Source: Flavobacterium piscis
GTDB taxonomy: Bacteria; Bacteroidota; Bacteroidia; Flavobacteriales; Flavobacteriaceae
Assembly (NCBI RefSeq): GCF_001686925.1
Contig: NZ_LVEN01000013.1
Coordinates: forward strand, 62,001-126,000
Length of the DNA: 64,000 nucleotides
Direction of reading: 5' to 3'
The stretch's first letter is position 1, and each line of letters starts with the position of its first letter. Shown in pieces: positions 30,252-38,270 of this stretch. The notes under the pieces are model-generated. The model saw only the letters and a program-made list of their open reading frames with translations, ran no database searches and had not been told where the DNA came from. Made by a program: the position numbers and the translations under genes.

Positions 30252-30983
30252 ATGATTTTAACAATTGATGTGGGTAATACTCGAATTAAAGCGGCTGTTT
30301 TTGAGGAGAGTACTGTTCTTGAAAACTTTGTTTTTGAGAAAAATGAGCTTGAAGAAAAAATTAAAAAAATTTTAAAAAAATTTTCGAACTGCTCCGATTT
30401 GGTTGTTGCATCAGTCGGAAAAATCGAAAAAGAATCTTTTTTGACTTTCGAAAAAGAGCTGAATATTCATTTTTTTACTCATGAAGATGTTTTTCCTTTC
30501 GTAAATAAATATGCGACCCCAAAAACTTTAGGAATTGACAGAATGATTTTGGCTTCCGGAGCTACTTTGCAGTTTCCTAAACAAAACAGGTTAGTGATAG
30601 ATGCAGGAACTTGTATTACCTACGATTTTATCGACGAAAATGATAATTATCTGGGTGGAGCAATTTCTCCGGGTTTACGATTGCGATATGAGGCGTTGCA
30701 TCACTACACAGCCAAGTTGCCTTTGCTGGCTTTTGAAACGCCTGAAAACTATATAGGAAACTCAACAAAACAGGCCATTCATTCCGGAGTTGTAAATGGG
30801 TTCGTCTATGAGATTGATGGTTTTATCGATGAATATCGTGCAAACTTTTCAAATTTTATAATAATTTTAACGGGAGGCGATGCAGTTTTTTTGGCTAAAC
30901 GATTAAAAAATACCATATTTGCCAATTCAAATTTTCTTTTAGAAAGTTTGAACCAAACATTTCAATATAAAAATCGACAATGA
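30252..30983 (+). CDS. coaX: Type III pantothenate kinase
   Basis: A 243-residue enzyme catalysing the first step of coenzyme A synthesis, phosphorylation of pantothenate. The ATG at 30252 is chosen because it gives the family N-terminus MILTIDVGNTRIKAAVFEE; the frame is open further upstream but runs through the tRNA. Other motifs are TLGIDRMILASGA (about 95-107), IDAGTCITYDFID, GGAISPGLRLRYEALHHYTA and, near the C-terminus, ILTGGDAVFLAK. No Shine-Dalgarno is present; TATCTTCG near 30227 is a plausible -7 variant. The stop overlaps the start of the next gene by 4 bases. Confidence 0.93.
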   Translation: MILTIDVGNTRIKAAVFEESTVLENFVFEKNELEEKIKKILKKFSNCSDLVVASVGKIEKESFLTFEKELNIHFFTHEDVFPFVNKYATPKTLGIDRMILASGATLQFPKQNRLVIDAGTCITYDFIDENDNYLGGAISPGLRLRYEALHHYTAKLPLLAFETPENYIGNSTKQAIHSGVVNGFVYEIDGFIDEYRANFSNFIIILTGGDAVFLAKRLKNTIFANSNFLLESLNQTFQYKNRQ

Positions 30984-32209
30984 TTAAAAAAATTATAGTA
31001 AGCGCTTGTTTGCTTATCTCGTTCGTTTCATTTGCTCAACAGGGTGCATCTCCTTATTCTTTCTTCGGAATTGGGGATGTTAGATTTAAAGGAACTCTTG
31101 AAAATAGGTCTATGGCTGGAGTTTCTGTAGAGCAGGATAGTATCCATTTGAATATTGAAAATCCGGCAAGTTATGCTAGTTTAAGACAAACTACTTTTAC
31201 CGTTGGAGGAACTTTTGGAAGTGCAAAACTAAAAACTACTGAAGAATCTGCAAAATCACAAAAATCTACTTTTGATTATTTGGCATTGGGAATCCCAATG
31301 GGAAAATTTGGTGCAGCGTTTGGTTTGGTTCCTGTAACTTCTGTTGACTATAGAATCTTAAATAACCAGACTGCCATACCAGACGGGACAAGTTCTCAAC
31401 TTCAGGGGAAAGGCGGCGTGAATAAAGTATTTTTAGGTTTAGGATACAAAATTACACCTAAGTGGAATATTGGAACTGATGTACAATATAATTTTGGTAA
31501 AATTACCACTACAACTATTGAGCTTGCTACTGGAGTTCAAAATGGCACCAGCGAAACTAATGCTTCTGAGTTGTCAGGGGTGAGTTTTAATATTGGTACA
31601 ATGTATCAAACAAAAATCAATAAAAAATTAAGCGTATTTACTAGTTTAGCGTATACTTTTGCAAGTACTCTAAATTCAAATAGTACCAGAGTTATTGCGG
31701 TAGATGGAGATCCGGATCCTTATCAGGCTCCTGCACAGGAAGATAAATTAAAACTGCCTAATAAAATTACAATTGGTGCAGGTATTGGTCAGGCAAGAAA
31801 ATGGTTAGTAGGGACTACACTTGCTTTTCAGGGTAACGGAGAGCTTGCCAATTATTATAATGCCGCTCCTAACGTAAGTTACGAAAAATATCAAAAGTAT
31901 GCAGTAGGTGGATATTTTATTCCTAACTATGCTTCTTTTACAAGTTATTTAAGCAGAATTACTTATAGAGCCGGATTGAAATATGAGAAACTTGGTCTGG
32001 TTGTTAATAACGAATCAATCAATGATGTTGGAATGTCTTTAGGGGCTGGAATTCCAATTGGTGGCGGAACTTTTTCAAACGTAAATGTTGGAATTGAATA
32101 TGGTAAAAGAGGAACAACATCTGCGGCTTTGGTTCAGGAGAATTATTTCAACTTTAGTTTGAGTTTTTCTTTCAACGACAGATGGTTTGTAAAAACTAAA
32201 TTCAATTAA
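30980..32209 (+). CDS. Outer membrane beta-barrel protein of unknown function
   Basis: A 409-residue protein with a signal peptide (residues 1-19, SFVSFAQ) and N-terminal SPYSFFGIGDVRFKG. The body alternates short beta-strands with many Gly and aromatic residues (FDYLALGIPMGKFGAAFGLV, FLGLGYKITPKWNIGTDVQYN, FNIGTMYQTKINKKLSVFTS), consistent with a FadL/OmpP1-like barrel. It ends with FSFNDRWFVKTKFN, a terminal aromatic signature. No substrate is suggested. It overlaps coaX by 4 bases and lies 50 bases upstream of lptC, so it belongs to a coaX-omp-lptC operon. Confidence 0.75.
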   Translation: MIKKIIVSACLLISFVSFAQQGASPYSFFGIGDVRFKGTLENRSMAGVSVEQDSIHLNIENPASYASLRQTTFTVGGTFGSAKLKTTEESAKSQKSTFDYLALGIPMGKFGAAFGLVPVTSVDYRILNNQTAIPDGTSSQLQGKGGVNKVFLGLGYKITPKWNIGTDVQYNFGKITTTTIELATGVQNGTSETNASELSGVSFNIGTMYQTKINKKLSVFTSLAYTFASTLNSNSTRVIAVDGDPDPYQAPAQEDKLKLPNKITIGAGIGQARKWLVGTTLAFQGNGELANYYNAAPNVSYEKYQKYAVGGYFIPNYASFTSYLSRITYRAGLKYEKLGLVVNNESINDVGMSLGAGIPIGGGTFSNVNVGIEYGKRGTTSAALVQENYFNFSLSFSFNDRWFVKTKFN

Positions 32210-32259
32210 GCGTAAAAATTGTGTTTTTATAAGCTCGTACAATTTACTACATTTGGCAA

Positions 32260-32817
32260 ATGAATTTACCAAAAAGATATATTATAGCGGTTGTCACAGT
32301 TTTTACTGTGACACTGTTTTTTGGATGCGAAAGTAATTTTAAAGAAGTTCAAAAAATTAACTTCTCAGAATTTGTTCCGGGGAGTGATGCTGATACTGTA
32401 AATATAAAATATACAGATTCAGGACTTATTACCGGAGTTTTGAAAAGTCCAAAAATGCTGGATTACTCTAATTTGGATTTTCCTTTTACCGAGTTTCCAA
32501 AAGGAATTGATGTTACTTTATACGATAAAAAACAAAAGCGTACTTTTATAGTGTCTAATTATGCCGTTTCATATAAATTAACCGGTATAATAGATTTGCA
32601 GGGAAAGGTTAAGATTACTTCAGAAACCGGGCAGATGCTTGAAACGGAGCAGTTGTATTTTGATCAGAAAAACGAATGGTTTTACACCGAAAGAAAATTT
32701 AAGCTTACAGATGCTAAAGGTGTTTCTTACGGTCAGGGAATTGATTTTAGTAAAGACTTTAAAGTGATTAATTCGCAGCGTGTTAGCGGTGAATTTGAAT
32801 CAGACGAAAAATTATAA
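32260..32817 (+). CDS. lptC: LPS export periplasmic protein LptC
   Basis: A 185-residue protein with an N-terminal hydrophobic segment ending in a lipobox (TLFFGCES, C23), then a beta-jellyroll LptC-like domain with YTDSGLITGVLKSPKML, LDFPFTEFPKGIDVTLYDKK and GKVKITSETGQMLETEQLYF, and the closing VNSQ-like SGEFESDEK. LptC links the LptBFG transporter to LptA during lipopolysaccharide export. The gene is in an envelope-biogenesis operon between an outer-membrane protein and a CorC-like protein. A TACATTTG box (32248-32255) lies 4 bases before the start, but without a well-spaced -33 element; if used, the message would be leaderless. Confidence 0.8.
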   Translation: MNLPKRYIIAVVTVFTVTLFFGCESNFKEVQKINFSEFVPGSDADTVNIKYTDSGLITGVLKSPKMLDYSNLDFPFTEFPKGIDVTLYDKKQKRTFIVSNYAVSYKLTGIIDLQGKVKITSETGQMLETEQLYFDQKNEWFYTERKFKLTDAKGVSYGQGIDFSKDFKVINSQRVSGEFESDEKL

Positions 32818-32819
32818 TT

Positions 32820-33014
32820 ATGGGTTACTTAAAATATACACAATACGTTTACATAGCATTTGCAGTTTACTTCATCTATGATGGGTTTACAAAAATAAAC
32901 GAAGGAAATGATACCGCTACTTTAAGCTTTTTAATTGCTGGTATGGCTATATTTATGTTTTTCTTCAGAAGAAAGTTTGTCAAGAAATTTGATGAACGTA
33001 ACAAAAAACAGTAA
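32820..33014 (+). CDS. Small membrane protein of unknown function
   Basis: A 64-residue protein with two hydrophobic helices (about 8-22, YVYIAFAVYFIYDGF, and 34-50, LSFLIAGMAIFMFFF) and a strongly basic C-terminus (RRKFVKKFDERNKKQ). It starts 2 bases after the lptC stop and ends 3 bases before the CorC-like gene, so it is clearly translated as part of that operon. I recognise no family beyond a conserved flavobacterial hypothetical. Confidence 0.65.
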   Translation: MGYLKYTQYVYIAFAVYFIYDGFTKINEGNDTATLSFLIAGMAIFMFFFRRKFVKKFDERNKKQ

Positions 33015-33017
33015 AAA

Positions 33018-34280
33018 ATGGAAATTAGTATTATAATACTATGTTTAATACTATCAGCCTTTTTTTCAGGAATGGAAATAGCTTTTATTTCTTCGAATAA
33101 AATTTATCTTGAAATCGAAAAAAAACAAGATAATTTTTTATCCCAAATTCTAACCAAACTTACAGAAAATCCGTCAAAATTTATTGCTGCAATGCTTATT
33201 GGTAACAATGTAGCATTGGTAGTTTATGGGTTTTATATGGGAGATTTAATTCTAAAATGTATTGGCAATTTAGGATTTCATTTTTCTAATTTAACGAGTT
33301 TACTGGTTCAGACGGTAATTTCTACTTTTGTAGTTTTAATAACGGCAGAATTTTTCCCGAAAGTTTTTTTTCAGATTTATGCCAATTCATTAATTAAGAT
33401 TTTTGCGATTCCTGCCTATTTGTTTTACAGGTTGTTTTATTATATTTCTACTTTTTTTATCTGGATTTCGGATTTTGTATTGCGAAAATTTTTTAAAACA
33501 GAAGGCGATCAGGTTCAGTTGTATTTTAGTAAAATTGAGCTTGGAAATTACATCACAGAACAAATGAATTCTGTTGAAGATGATGAAGAAGTCGATTCGG
33601 AAATTCAGATTTTTCAGAACGCATTAGAGTTTTCCGGCGTAAAAGCACGTGATATTATGACGCCTCGTACAGAAATAGTCGACATCGATTTATTTGATAG
33701 TATTGATGATCTAAAGGCTTTATTTATTGAGACAGGCTACTCTAAAATTGTAGTCAGTCAAAATTCGCTGGATGATATTGTAGGTTATGTGCATTCATTT
33801 GATTTGTTTAAGAAACCTAAAACAATAAAATCAGTTTTAATGACGGTTGAATTTGTGCCGGAAACGATTTTGATAAAAGACGCTTTGAATTTGTTGATTA
33901 AAAAACGAAAAAACGTTGCTGTTGTTTTAGATGAATATGGAGGAACTTCCGGGATAATAACGATAGAAGATATAGTCGAAGAACTTTTTGGAGAAATCGA
34001 AGACGAACATGATTCAGAGGAAGAAGAATTAATTGAAAAAGAGTTAGGTGAGGGTAAGTATTTGTTCTCGACCAGATTAGATGTTGAGTATCTTAATGAA
34101 ACATATAAGTTGGGTATTCCTGAAGAAGATTCTTACGGAACATTAGGTGGCTTTATTGTTAATTCTACCAAAGAAATCCCTCAAAAAGGCGAAGAAATAG
34201 TGATTGACAGCTATCATTTCGTGATTGAAGAAGCCACAAATAAGAAAATTGAATTGGTCAAATTGACAATAAAAGAGTGA
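33018..34280 (+). CDS. CNNM/CorC family membrane protein (hemolysin-like, DUF21-CBS)
   Basis: A 420-residue protein with an N-terminal DUF21 (CNNM) transmembrane domain of about four helices (IILCLILSAFFSGMEIAFIS, MLIGNNVALVVYGF), two CBS domains (about 200-320, including VKARDIMTPRTEIVDIDL and VVLDEYGGTSGIITIEDIVE) and a C-terminal CorC/HlyC domain (YGTLGGFIVNSTKEIPQKGE). Members act in Mg/Co or Na-coupled cation transport. It is the last gene of the coaX-lptC operon and is immediately upstream of ppiD. A GldE role is not indicated by the neighbours. Confidence 0.88.
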   Translation: MEISIIILCLILSAFFSGMEIAFISSNKIYLEIEKKQDNFLSQILTKLTENPSKFIAAMLIGNNVALVVYGFYMGDLILKCIGNLGFHFSNLTSLLVQTVISTFVVLITAEFFPKVFFQIYANSLIKIFAIPAYLFYRLFYYISTFFIWISDFVLRKFFKTEGDQVQLYFSKIELGNYITEQMNSVEDDEEVDSEIQIFQNALEFSGVKARDIMTPRTEIVDIDLFDSIDDLKALFIETGYSKIVVSQNSLDDIVGYVHSFDLFKKPKTIKSVLMTVEFVPETILIKDALNLLIKKRKNVAVVLDEYGGTSGIITIEDIVEELFGEIEDEHDSEEEELIEKELGEGKYLFSTRLDVEYLNETYKLGIPEEDSYGTLGGFIVNSTKEIPQKGEEIVIDSYHFVIEEATNKKIELVKLTIKE

Positions 34281-34388
34281 TTTTTTAAATTAATAAAAAA
34301 AAATGTTGAAAATAAAACGCTAGTTGTATTGTTATTAACTAGATAATTGTATTTTCGCAAACTGAATATAAAATTAACGATAATAAAA

Positions 34389-36488
34389 ATGGCAGTTTTA
34401 GCAAAAATTAGACAGCGTTCCGCTTTATTGATAGGAGTTATTGCACTTGCATTATTTGCATTTATAATACAAGATCTATTCACTAGAGGGAGTTTCGGTC
34501 AAAGTTCAAAGGATGTGGGAAGCATCGATGGAAAAGATATTTCATTTGAAGACTTTAGAGTTAAAGTTAGTAATGTTGAAAAAAGTGGGCAAGGAATTAC
34601 TTCCACTGAAGCTGCAAACAGAGTTTGGGATCAAGAAGTTTCAATCGCATTATTATCTTCTCAGTTTGATAAATTAGGATTAAGAGTAGGTGAGAAACAC
34701 TTGCTTGAAGTTTTAAAATCAGATCCAAACATTGGTAAAAATCCAATGTTCCTAAATGCTGCTGGTGCTTTTGATGTAGCGAAATTTAAAGAATACTTTA
34801 AAGCTAATCCTGAAGCGGCACAATTCATTTCTGAAAAAGAAAAAGATGCTGAATTAAATGCAAAATTCCAAATCTACAGCACATTAGTAAAAGCGGGTCT
34901 TTATACTACTGTAAGCGAAGGAAAATTGAAATATGAAATGGAAGCTAACAAAGTAAACTTTGCTTATGCTGCTGCATTATATTCTTCGATTAAAGATAGC
35001 GAAGTAAAAATTTCTGATTCAGAAATTGTAGATTATATGAAGAAAAACGAGAAAAAATTCAAAGCGGATGCAACTCGTGAAATTCAATACGTTTTAGTAG
35101 AAGACAAAGCTTCAAAAGAAGATGAGGCTGAAATCAAAACTAAAATCACTGCTTTATTAAACGGTAGAGTAGAGTATAACGCAAAAACAGGTAAAAATGA
35201 TACTTTGCCAGGTTTTAGAAATGCTACAAACATTGCTGAATTTGTAAACTCAAATTCTGATGTTCCTTACGATTCTACTTACGTTCCTAAAAATGCTTTA
35301 CCGGCTGTTGATGCTGATAAATTATTCAGCTTACCTGCAGGAGCAATTTACGGACCATATGTTTACGGAAGATATTATGCTATTTCTAAATCTTTAGGAT
35401 TTAAAGCTGGTGTTAACGCAAAAGCAAGTCATATCTTAATTGGTTACGAAGGATCTCAAACTCCAAACCAAAAAGAAAAAAGAACTAAAGAAGAAGCTAA
35501 AGCTAAAGCAGAAGAAATTTTGGCTCAGGTTCAGGCAAATCCGGATAGTTTCATGATGTTGGCTTTTACAAGTTCTGATGATTCATCTGCCCAACAAGGT
35601 GGTGATTTAGGATATTTTGGTCCAAACCAAATGGTAAAACCATTCAATGATTTTGTATTCAATAACGGAATTGGAAAAGTTGGTTTAGTTGAAACTCCTT
35701 TTGGATTTCACATTATCAAAATTACTGATAAACAAGACGGAATTCGTTTAGCAACTATTGCTCAAAAAATTGAGCCTTCTGAAGCTACTTCTGATAAAGT
35801 ATTTACATTAGCGACTAAATTCGAAATGGATGCTGCTAATAAAGATTTTAATGCTACAGCAAAAGAGTTAGGTTTAAAAGTAGCTCCTCCTGTAACTGCA
35901 AAAGCTATGGATGAAGCGTTTGGTCCTTTAGGAAACCAACGTAACATTATCAGATGGGCTTATGACAAAGAAACTAGTGTTGGAGATGTAAAACGTTTTG
36001 AGATCGCTAATATTGGTCACGTAATTGCTCAATACAAAAGCGAAAACAAATCAGGTTTAGTATCTGTAACAGTAGCAAGACCATACGTTGAGTCTATCTT
36101 GAAAAACAAGAAAAAAGCTGAAATGCTAAAAGATAAAATGAAAGGTTCTACTATCGAGGCAATTGCTAAAAGCGCTGGTGTAGCAGTTCAACAAGCAGCA
36201 AATGTTACTATGGATAATCCGGTTTTACCTGGTGGAGTTGGACAAGAGCCTAAAGTTGTTGGTAATGCATTTGCATTAACAGCAAACAAAATTTCTGCTC
36301 CAATCGAAGGAAATACAGGAGTATATGTTGTAAAAAACATTAGTACTATAAAAGCGCCTGCTGCTGCAAATCACGCAGAATATGTAGCGAAAGTGAAAGC
36401 TCAAAGCGCATCTGATGCAAGCAGAATTTTGCCTGCATTGAAAGCTAACGCTAAAATTGAAGATAACAGATTGCAATTTAATTACTAG
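34389..36488 (+). CDS. PpiD-like peptidyl-prolyl isomerase, membrane anchored
   Basis: A 699-residue protein starting at the ATG at 34389 (MAVLAKIRQRSALLIGV). A single N-terminal membrane helix (about 12-30) is followed by a SurA-N-like chaperone domain and a PPIC-type parvulin domain at about 330-440 (AKASHILIGYEGSQT, GGDLGYFGPNQMVKPFNDFV, VETPFGFHIIKITDK). It would assist folding of exported proteins in the periplasm, like PpiD/SurA. The C-terminal third (KNISTIKAPAAANHAEYVAK) has no recognised domain. A TATTTTCG -7-like element lies near 34349, and a strong terminator follows. Confidence 0.85.
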   Translation: MAVLAKIRQRSALLIGVIALALFAFIIQDLFTRGSFGQSSKDVGSIDGKDISFEDFRVKVSNVEKSGQGITSTEAANRVWDQEVSIALLSSQFDKLGLRVGEKHLLEVLKSDPNIGKNPMFLNAAGAFDVAKFKEYFKANPEAAQFISEKEKDAELNAKFQIYSTLVKAGLYTTVSEGKLKYEMEANKVNFAYAAALYSSIKDSEVKISDSEIVDYMKKNEKKFKADATREIQYVLVEDKASKEDEAEIKTKITALLNGRVEYNAKTGKNDTLPGFRNATNIAEFVNSNSDVPYDSTYVPKNALPAVDADKLFSLPAGAIYGPYVYGRYYAISKSLGFKAGVNAKASHILIGYEGSQTPNQKEKRTKEEAKAKAEEILAQVQANPDSFMMLAFTSSDDSSAQQGGDLGYFGPNQMVKPFNDFVFNNGIGKVGLVETPFGFHIIKITDKQDGIRLATIAQKIEPSEATSDKVFTLATKFEMDAANKDFNATAKELGLKVAPPVTAKAMDEAFGPLGNQRNIIRWAYDKETSVGDVKRFEIANIGHVIAQYKSENKSGLVSVTVARPYVESILKNKKKAEMLKDKMKGSTIEAIAKSAGVAVQQAANVTMDNPVLPGGVGQEPKVVGNAFALTANKISAPIEGNTGVYVVKNISTIKAPAAANHAEYVAKVKAQSASDASRILPALKANAKIEDNRLQFNY

Positions 36489-36514
36489 TCTTTAGTAAAT
36501 AAAGGTTTCAATAT

Positions 36515-36552
36515 AAAACCCGAAACGTTCTTAATGAATGTTTCGGGTTTTT
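36515..36552 (+). terminator. Intrinsic terminator of ppiD
   Basis: Arms AAAACCCGAAAC and GTTTCGGGTTTT close a short loop about 27 bases after the ppiD stop and end in T residues. Confidence 0.85.
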
Positions 36553-36767
36553 CTTTTATATGAATAGTGTTTTTTGTAATAATTATCACCTCATTTTTCT
36601 TAAGTTATATAGGAATAATAGAAATGTAAGTGAAAAGTTTGTGATATTCAAAATATTACAGTTAATTTGTTCCGATTTTTATGTTAACAATTTTTTGTTA
36701 ATCTAAAGGTTGTTAAATAAAAATTACAAAAGGATAATGATCAAGTACTTTAATAATCAAGCATTTA

Positions 36768-37184
36768 ATGTTTATGTTTAATTTGTTGAAAAGAAGGCCC
36801 AGAGTCTATTCTAAAATTGAAAATCACATTTTTGGAATAATTACAGAGCTTTTGAAACTGAGCAGTACTGATATCAATAGTGATGAACTGGGAGGTAAGT
36901 ATTATTTGAGTAATGAAGAGCAGCATTTTAAAGTTACGATTATGAGTAACGATTATGTGATCAGGCTTACCAATACTCGTGATTCTGTTGCTGAAAAATA
37001 TGATAAAGCTTTTGTTGAAGATGTTTTGAAAGCCGTGAAGGAGGAGAAACATCGCAGGATGGAAGTTGTGTATGATTCTATTAATAACAGTATCGAAAAA
37101 ATGGCAGAACGTTTACACAATACTTTGATAGAATCAAACGAACTGGAAACTCAAAAAGTCCGACATCTGGAGAAGACATCGTAA
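36768..37184 (+). CDS. Conserved hypothetical protein with coiled-coil tail
   Basis: A 138-residue soluble protein with no signal peptide. The front half (VYSKIENHIFGIITELLKLS, then YYLSNEEQHFKVTIMSNDYV) looks like a small alpha/beta domain. The C-terminal half is a long charged helix (AVKEEKHRRMEVVYDSINNS, then IEKMAERLHNTLIESNELET) likely to form a coiled coil. It stands alone between ppiD and the converging GYDIA-kinase gene. I recognise no family and give no function. Confidence 0.65.
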   Translation: MFMFNLLKRRPRVYSKIENHIFGIITELLKLSSTDINSDELGGKYYLSNEEQHFKVTIMSNDYVIRLTNTRDSVAEKYDKAFVEDVLKAVKEEKHRRMEVVYDSINNSIEKMAERLHNTLIESNELETQKVRHLEKTS

Positions 37185-37185
37185 A

Positions 37186-37219
37186 AAAAAAAAAGTAAAC
37201 GAATAGTTTACTTTTTTTG
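37186..37219. terminator. Bidirectional terminator between convergent genes
   Basis: GTAAAC and GTTTAC arms extended by A and T tracts on either side (AAAAAGTAAAC-gaata-GTTTACTTTTT) lie between the stop at 37184 and the stop at 37249, serving both strands. Confidence 0.8.
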
Positions 37220-37248
37220 CTTTTATGTCGGTTATAGATAATTATTTT

Positions 37249-38169
37249 TTATTGCTGTAATATCATTTCATCATAAGTAAGAATGGTTTCGTATCCTTTT
37301 GAAATGAAATAATCTTTTGGATCTTCTTTTGCAATTGCCATTACAAAATCGCCGCCCCAAGCGCCAAGACTTTTAACAACACCTTTAAAATCCGGAAAAG
37401 CAACTTCTTTTATAGTACGTATTTCTAGAATGTCACTCATGTGAATTTCATGCTTTTCTACTGCAATAGCAAATTCTTTTACTGTTTTAGCATTTAGAAT
37501 AGTATCGGTGATTTTATTATTGTCAATGATATTATGGGCTAAATGTTGGTTTTTATTGTTGTAATACGCACTAATGGCTGCTTTGCTATTTTGTTTTTTA
37601 TTAAGGTAAACAAAATAGATGTTTTGCGTAAAATCAGGATTAAAATGTACTGTTTCTACGACAGGTAAATTTTGTTCAATGCGATATACAATTGGAGTAT
37701 CGTTTTGTGCACAGGCGATATCATAACCGCTTCCGCCAAAACTATTTTTTAAGAGCGTAAAAGCATCGATATTGGTCCATTGTGCAATATTATTTAATAA
37801 TGTGGAAGAAGTCCCAAGTCCCCATTTTTTGGGAAATGTAAGGTTGGTGCTGATTTTGTATCCTTCTGAATTATTGATGAAATCAGGATTTAAAAGATAC
37901 GCTTCATTTAAAATCTGCAGTAACGTTGTTTTTACTGTTTCGATTTTTGCATCAACTTTGTTTGTTATTTCAGAAAATGAAATCGTGTCCTGATACCAGA
38001 TGTTTTCGTCAAAATCATAGCTTTCCCATTGAATTTCCTGGTTTGAGCCATTTTCTACAATTAAATTTTGTCCAAATTTTGTGGGTAATGCAAAAGCTCT
38101 GGCGCCATCTAAAACTAAATATTCGCCTGTAATCAGGAGTTTTCCGTTACTATAAAAAGTTGTTTTCAT
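37249..38169 (-). CDS. GYDIA family GHMP kinase, candidate phosphomevalonate kinase
   Basis: A 306-residue GHMP-superfamily protein. Residues 117-122 carry a GLGTSS phosphate-loop motif, and 148-152 the diagnostic GYDIA motif (FGGSGYDIACAQ); the N-terminus has KLLITGEYLVLDGARAFALP, as in mevalonate and phosphomevalonate kinases. The gene is immediately downstream of HMG-CoA reductase on the same strand (about 100 bases), which fits a role in the mevalonate pathway, probably the phosphomevalonate step that is otherwise not accounted for in this window. Substrate is an inference; sugar or other GHMP substrates remain possible. Confidence 0.75.
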   Translation of the reverse strand: MKTTFYSNGKLLITGEYLVLDGARAFALPTKFGQNLIVENGSNQEIQWESYDFDENIWYQDTISFSEITNKVDAKIETVKTTLLQILNEAYLLNPDFINNSEGYKISTNLTFPKKWGLGTSSTLLNNIAQWTNIDAFTLLKNSFGGSGYDIACAQNDTPIVYRIEQNLPVVETVHFNPDFTQNIYFVYLNKKQNSKAAISAYYNNKNQHLAHNIIDNNKITDTILNAKTVKEFAIAVEKHEIHMSDILEIRTIKEVAFPDFKGVVKSLGAWGGDFVMAIAKEDPKDYFISKGYETILTYDEMILQQ

Positions 38170-38185
38170 TCTCTATTTTTAAAAT

Positions 38186-38266
38186 AAATTCCAATATTTT
38201 AAATTCCAAATTCCAATTAGCAATGGGATTTGGAATTTTAGTCGAAAGCTGTAATATTTGGAATTT
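38186..38266. repeat. ATTCCAAAT-type inverted repeat
   Basis: AAATTCCAATATTTT and AAATTCCAAAT arms at 38186-38214 pair with ATTTGGAATTTT at 38228-38239 and AATATTTGGAATTTTT near 38252-38266. It lies between HMG-CoA reductase and the GYDIA kinase, so the two genes may be only partly co-transcribed. A second member of the family is at 60684-60735. Confidence 0.6.
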
Positions 38267-38270
38267 TTGT

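Noticed and set aside
33018..34280. GldE (gliding motility) for the CNNM/CorC protein
   Set aside because: The neighbours (lptC, ppiD) are not gliding genes, and the domain layout is general for the family.
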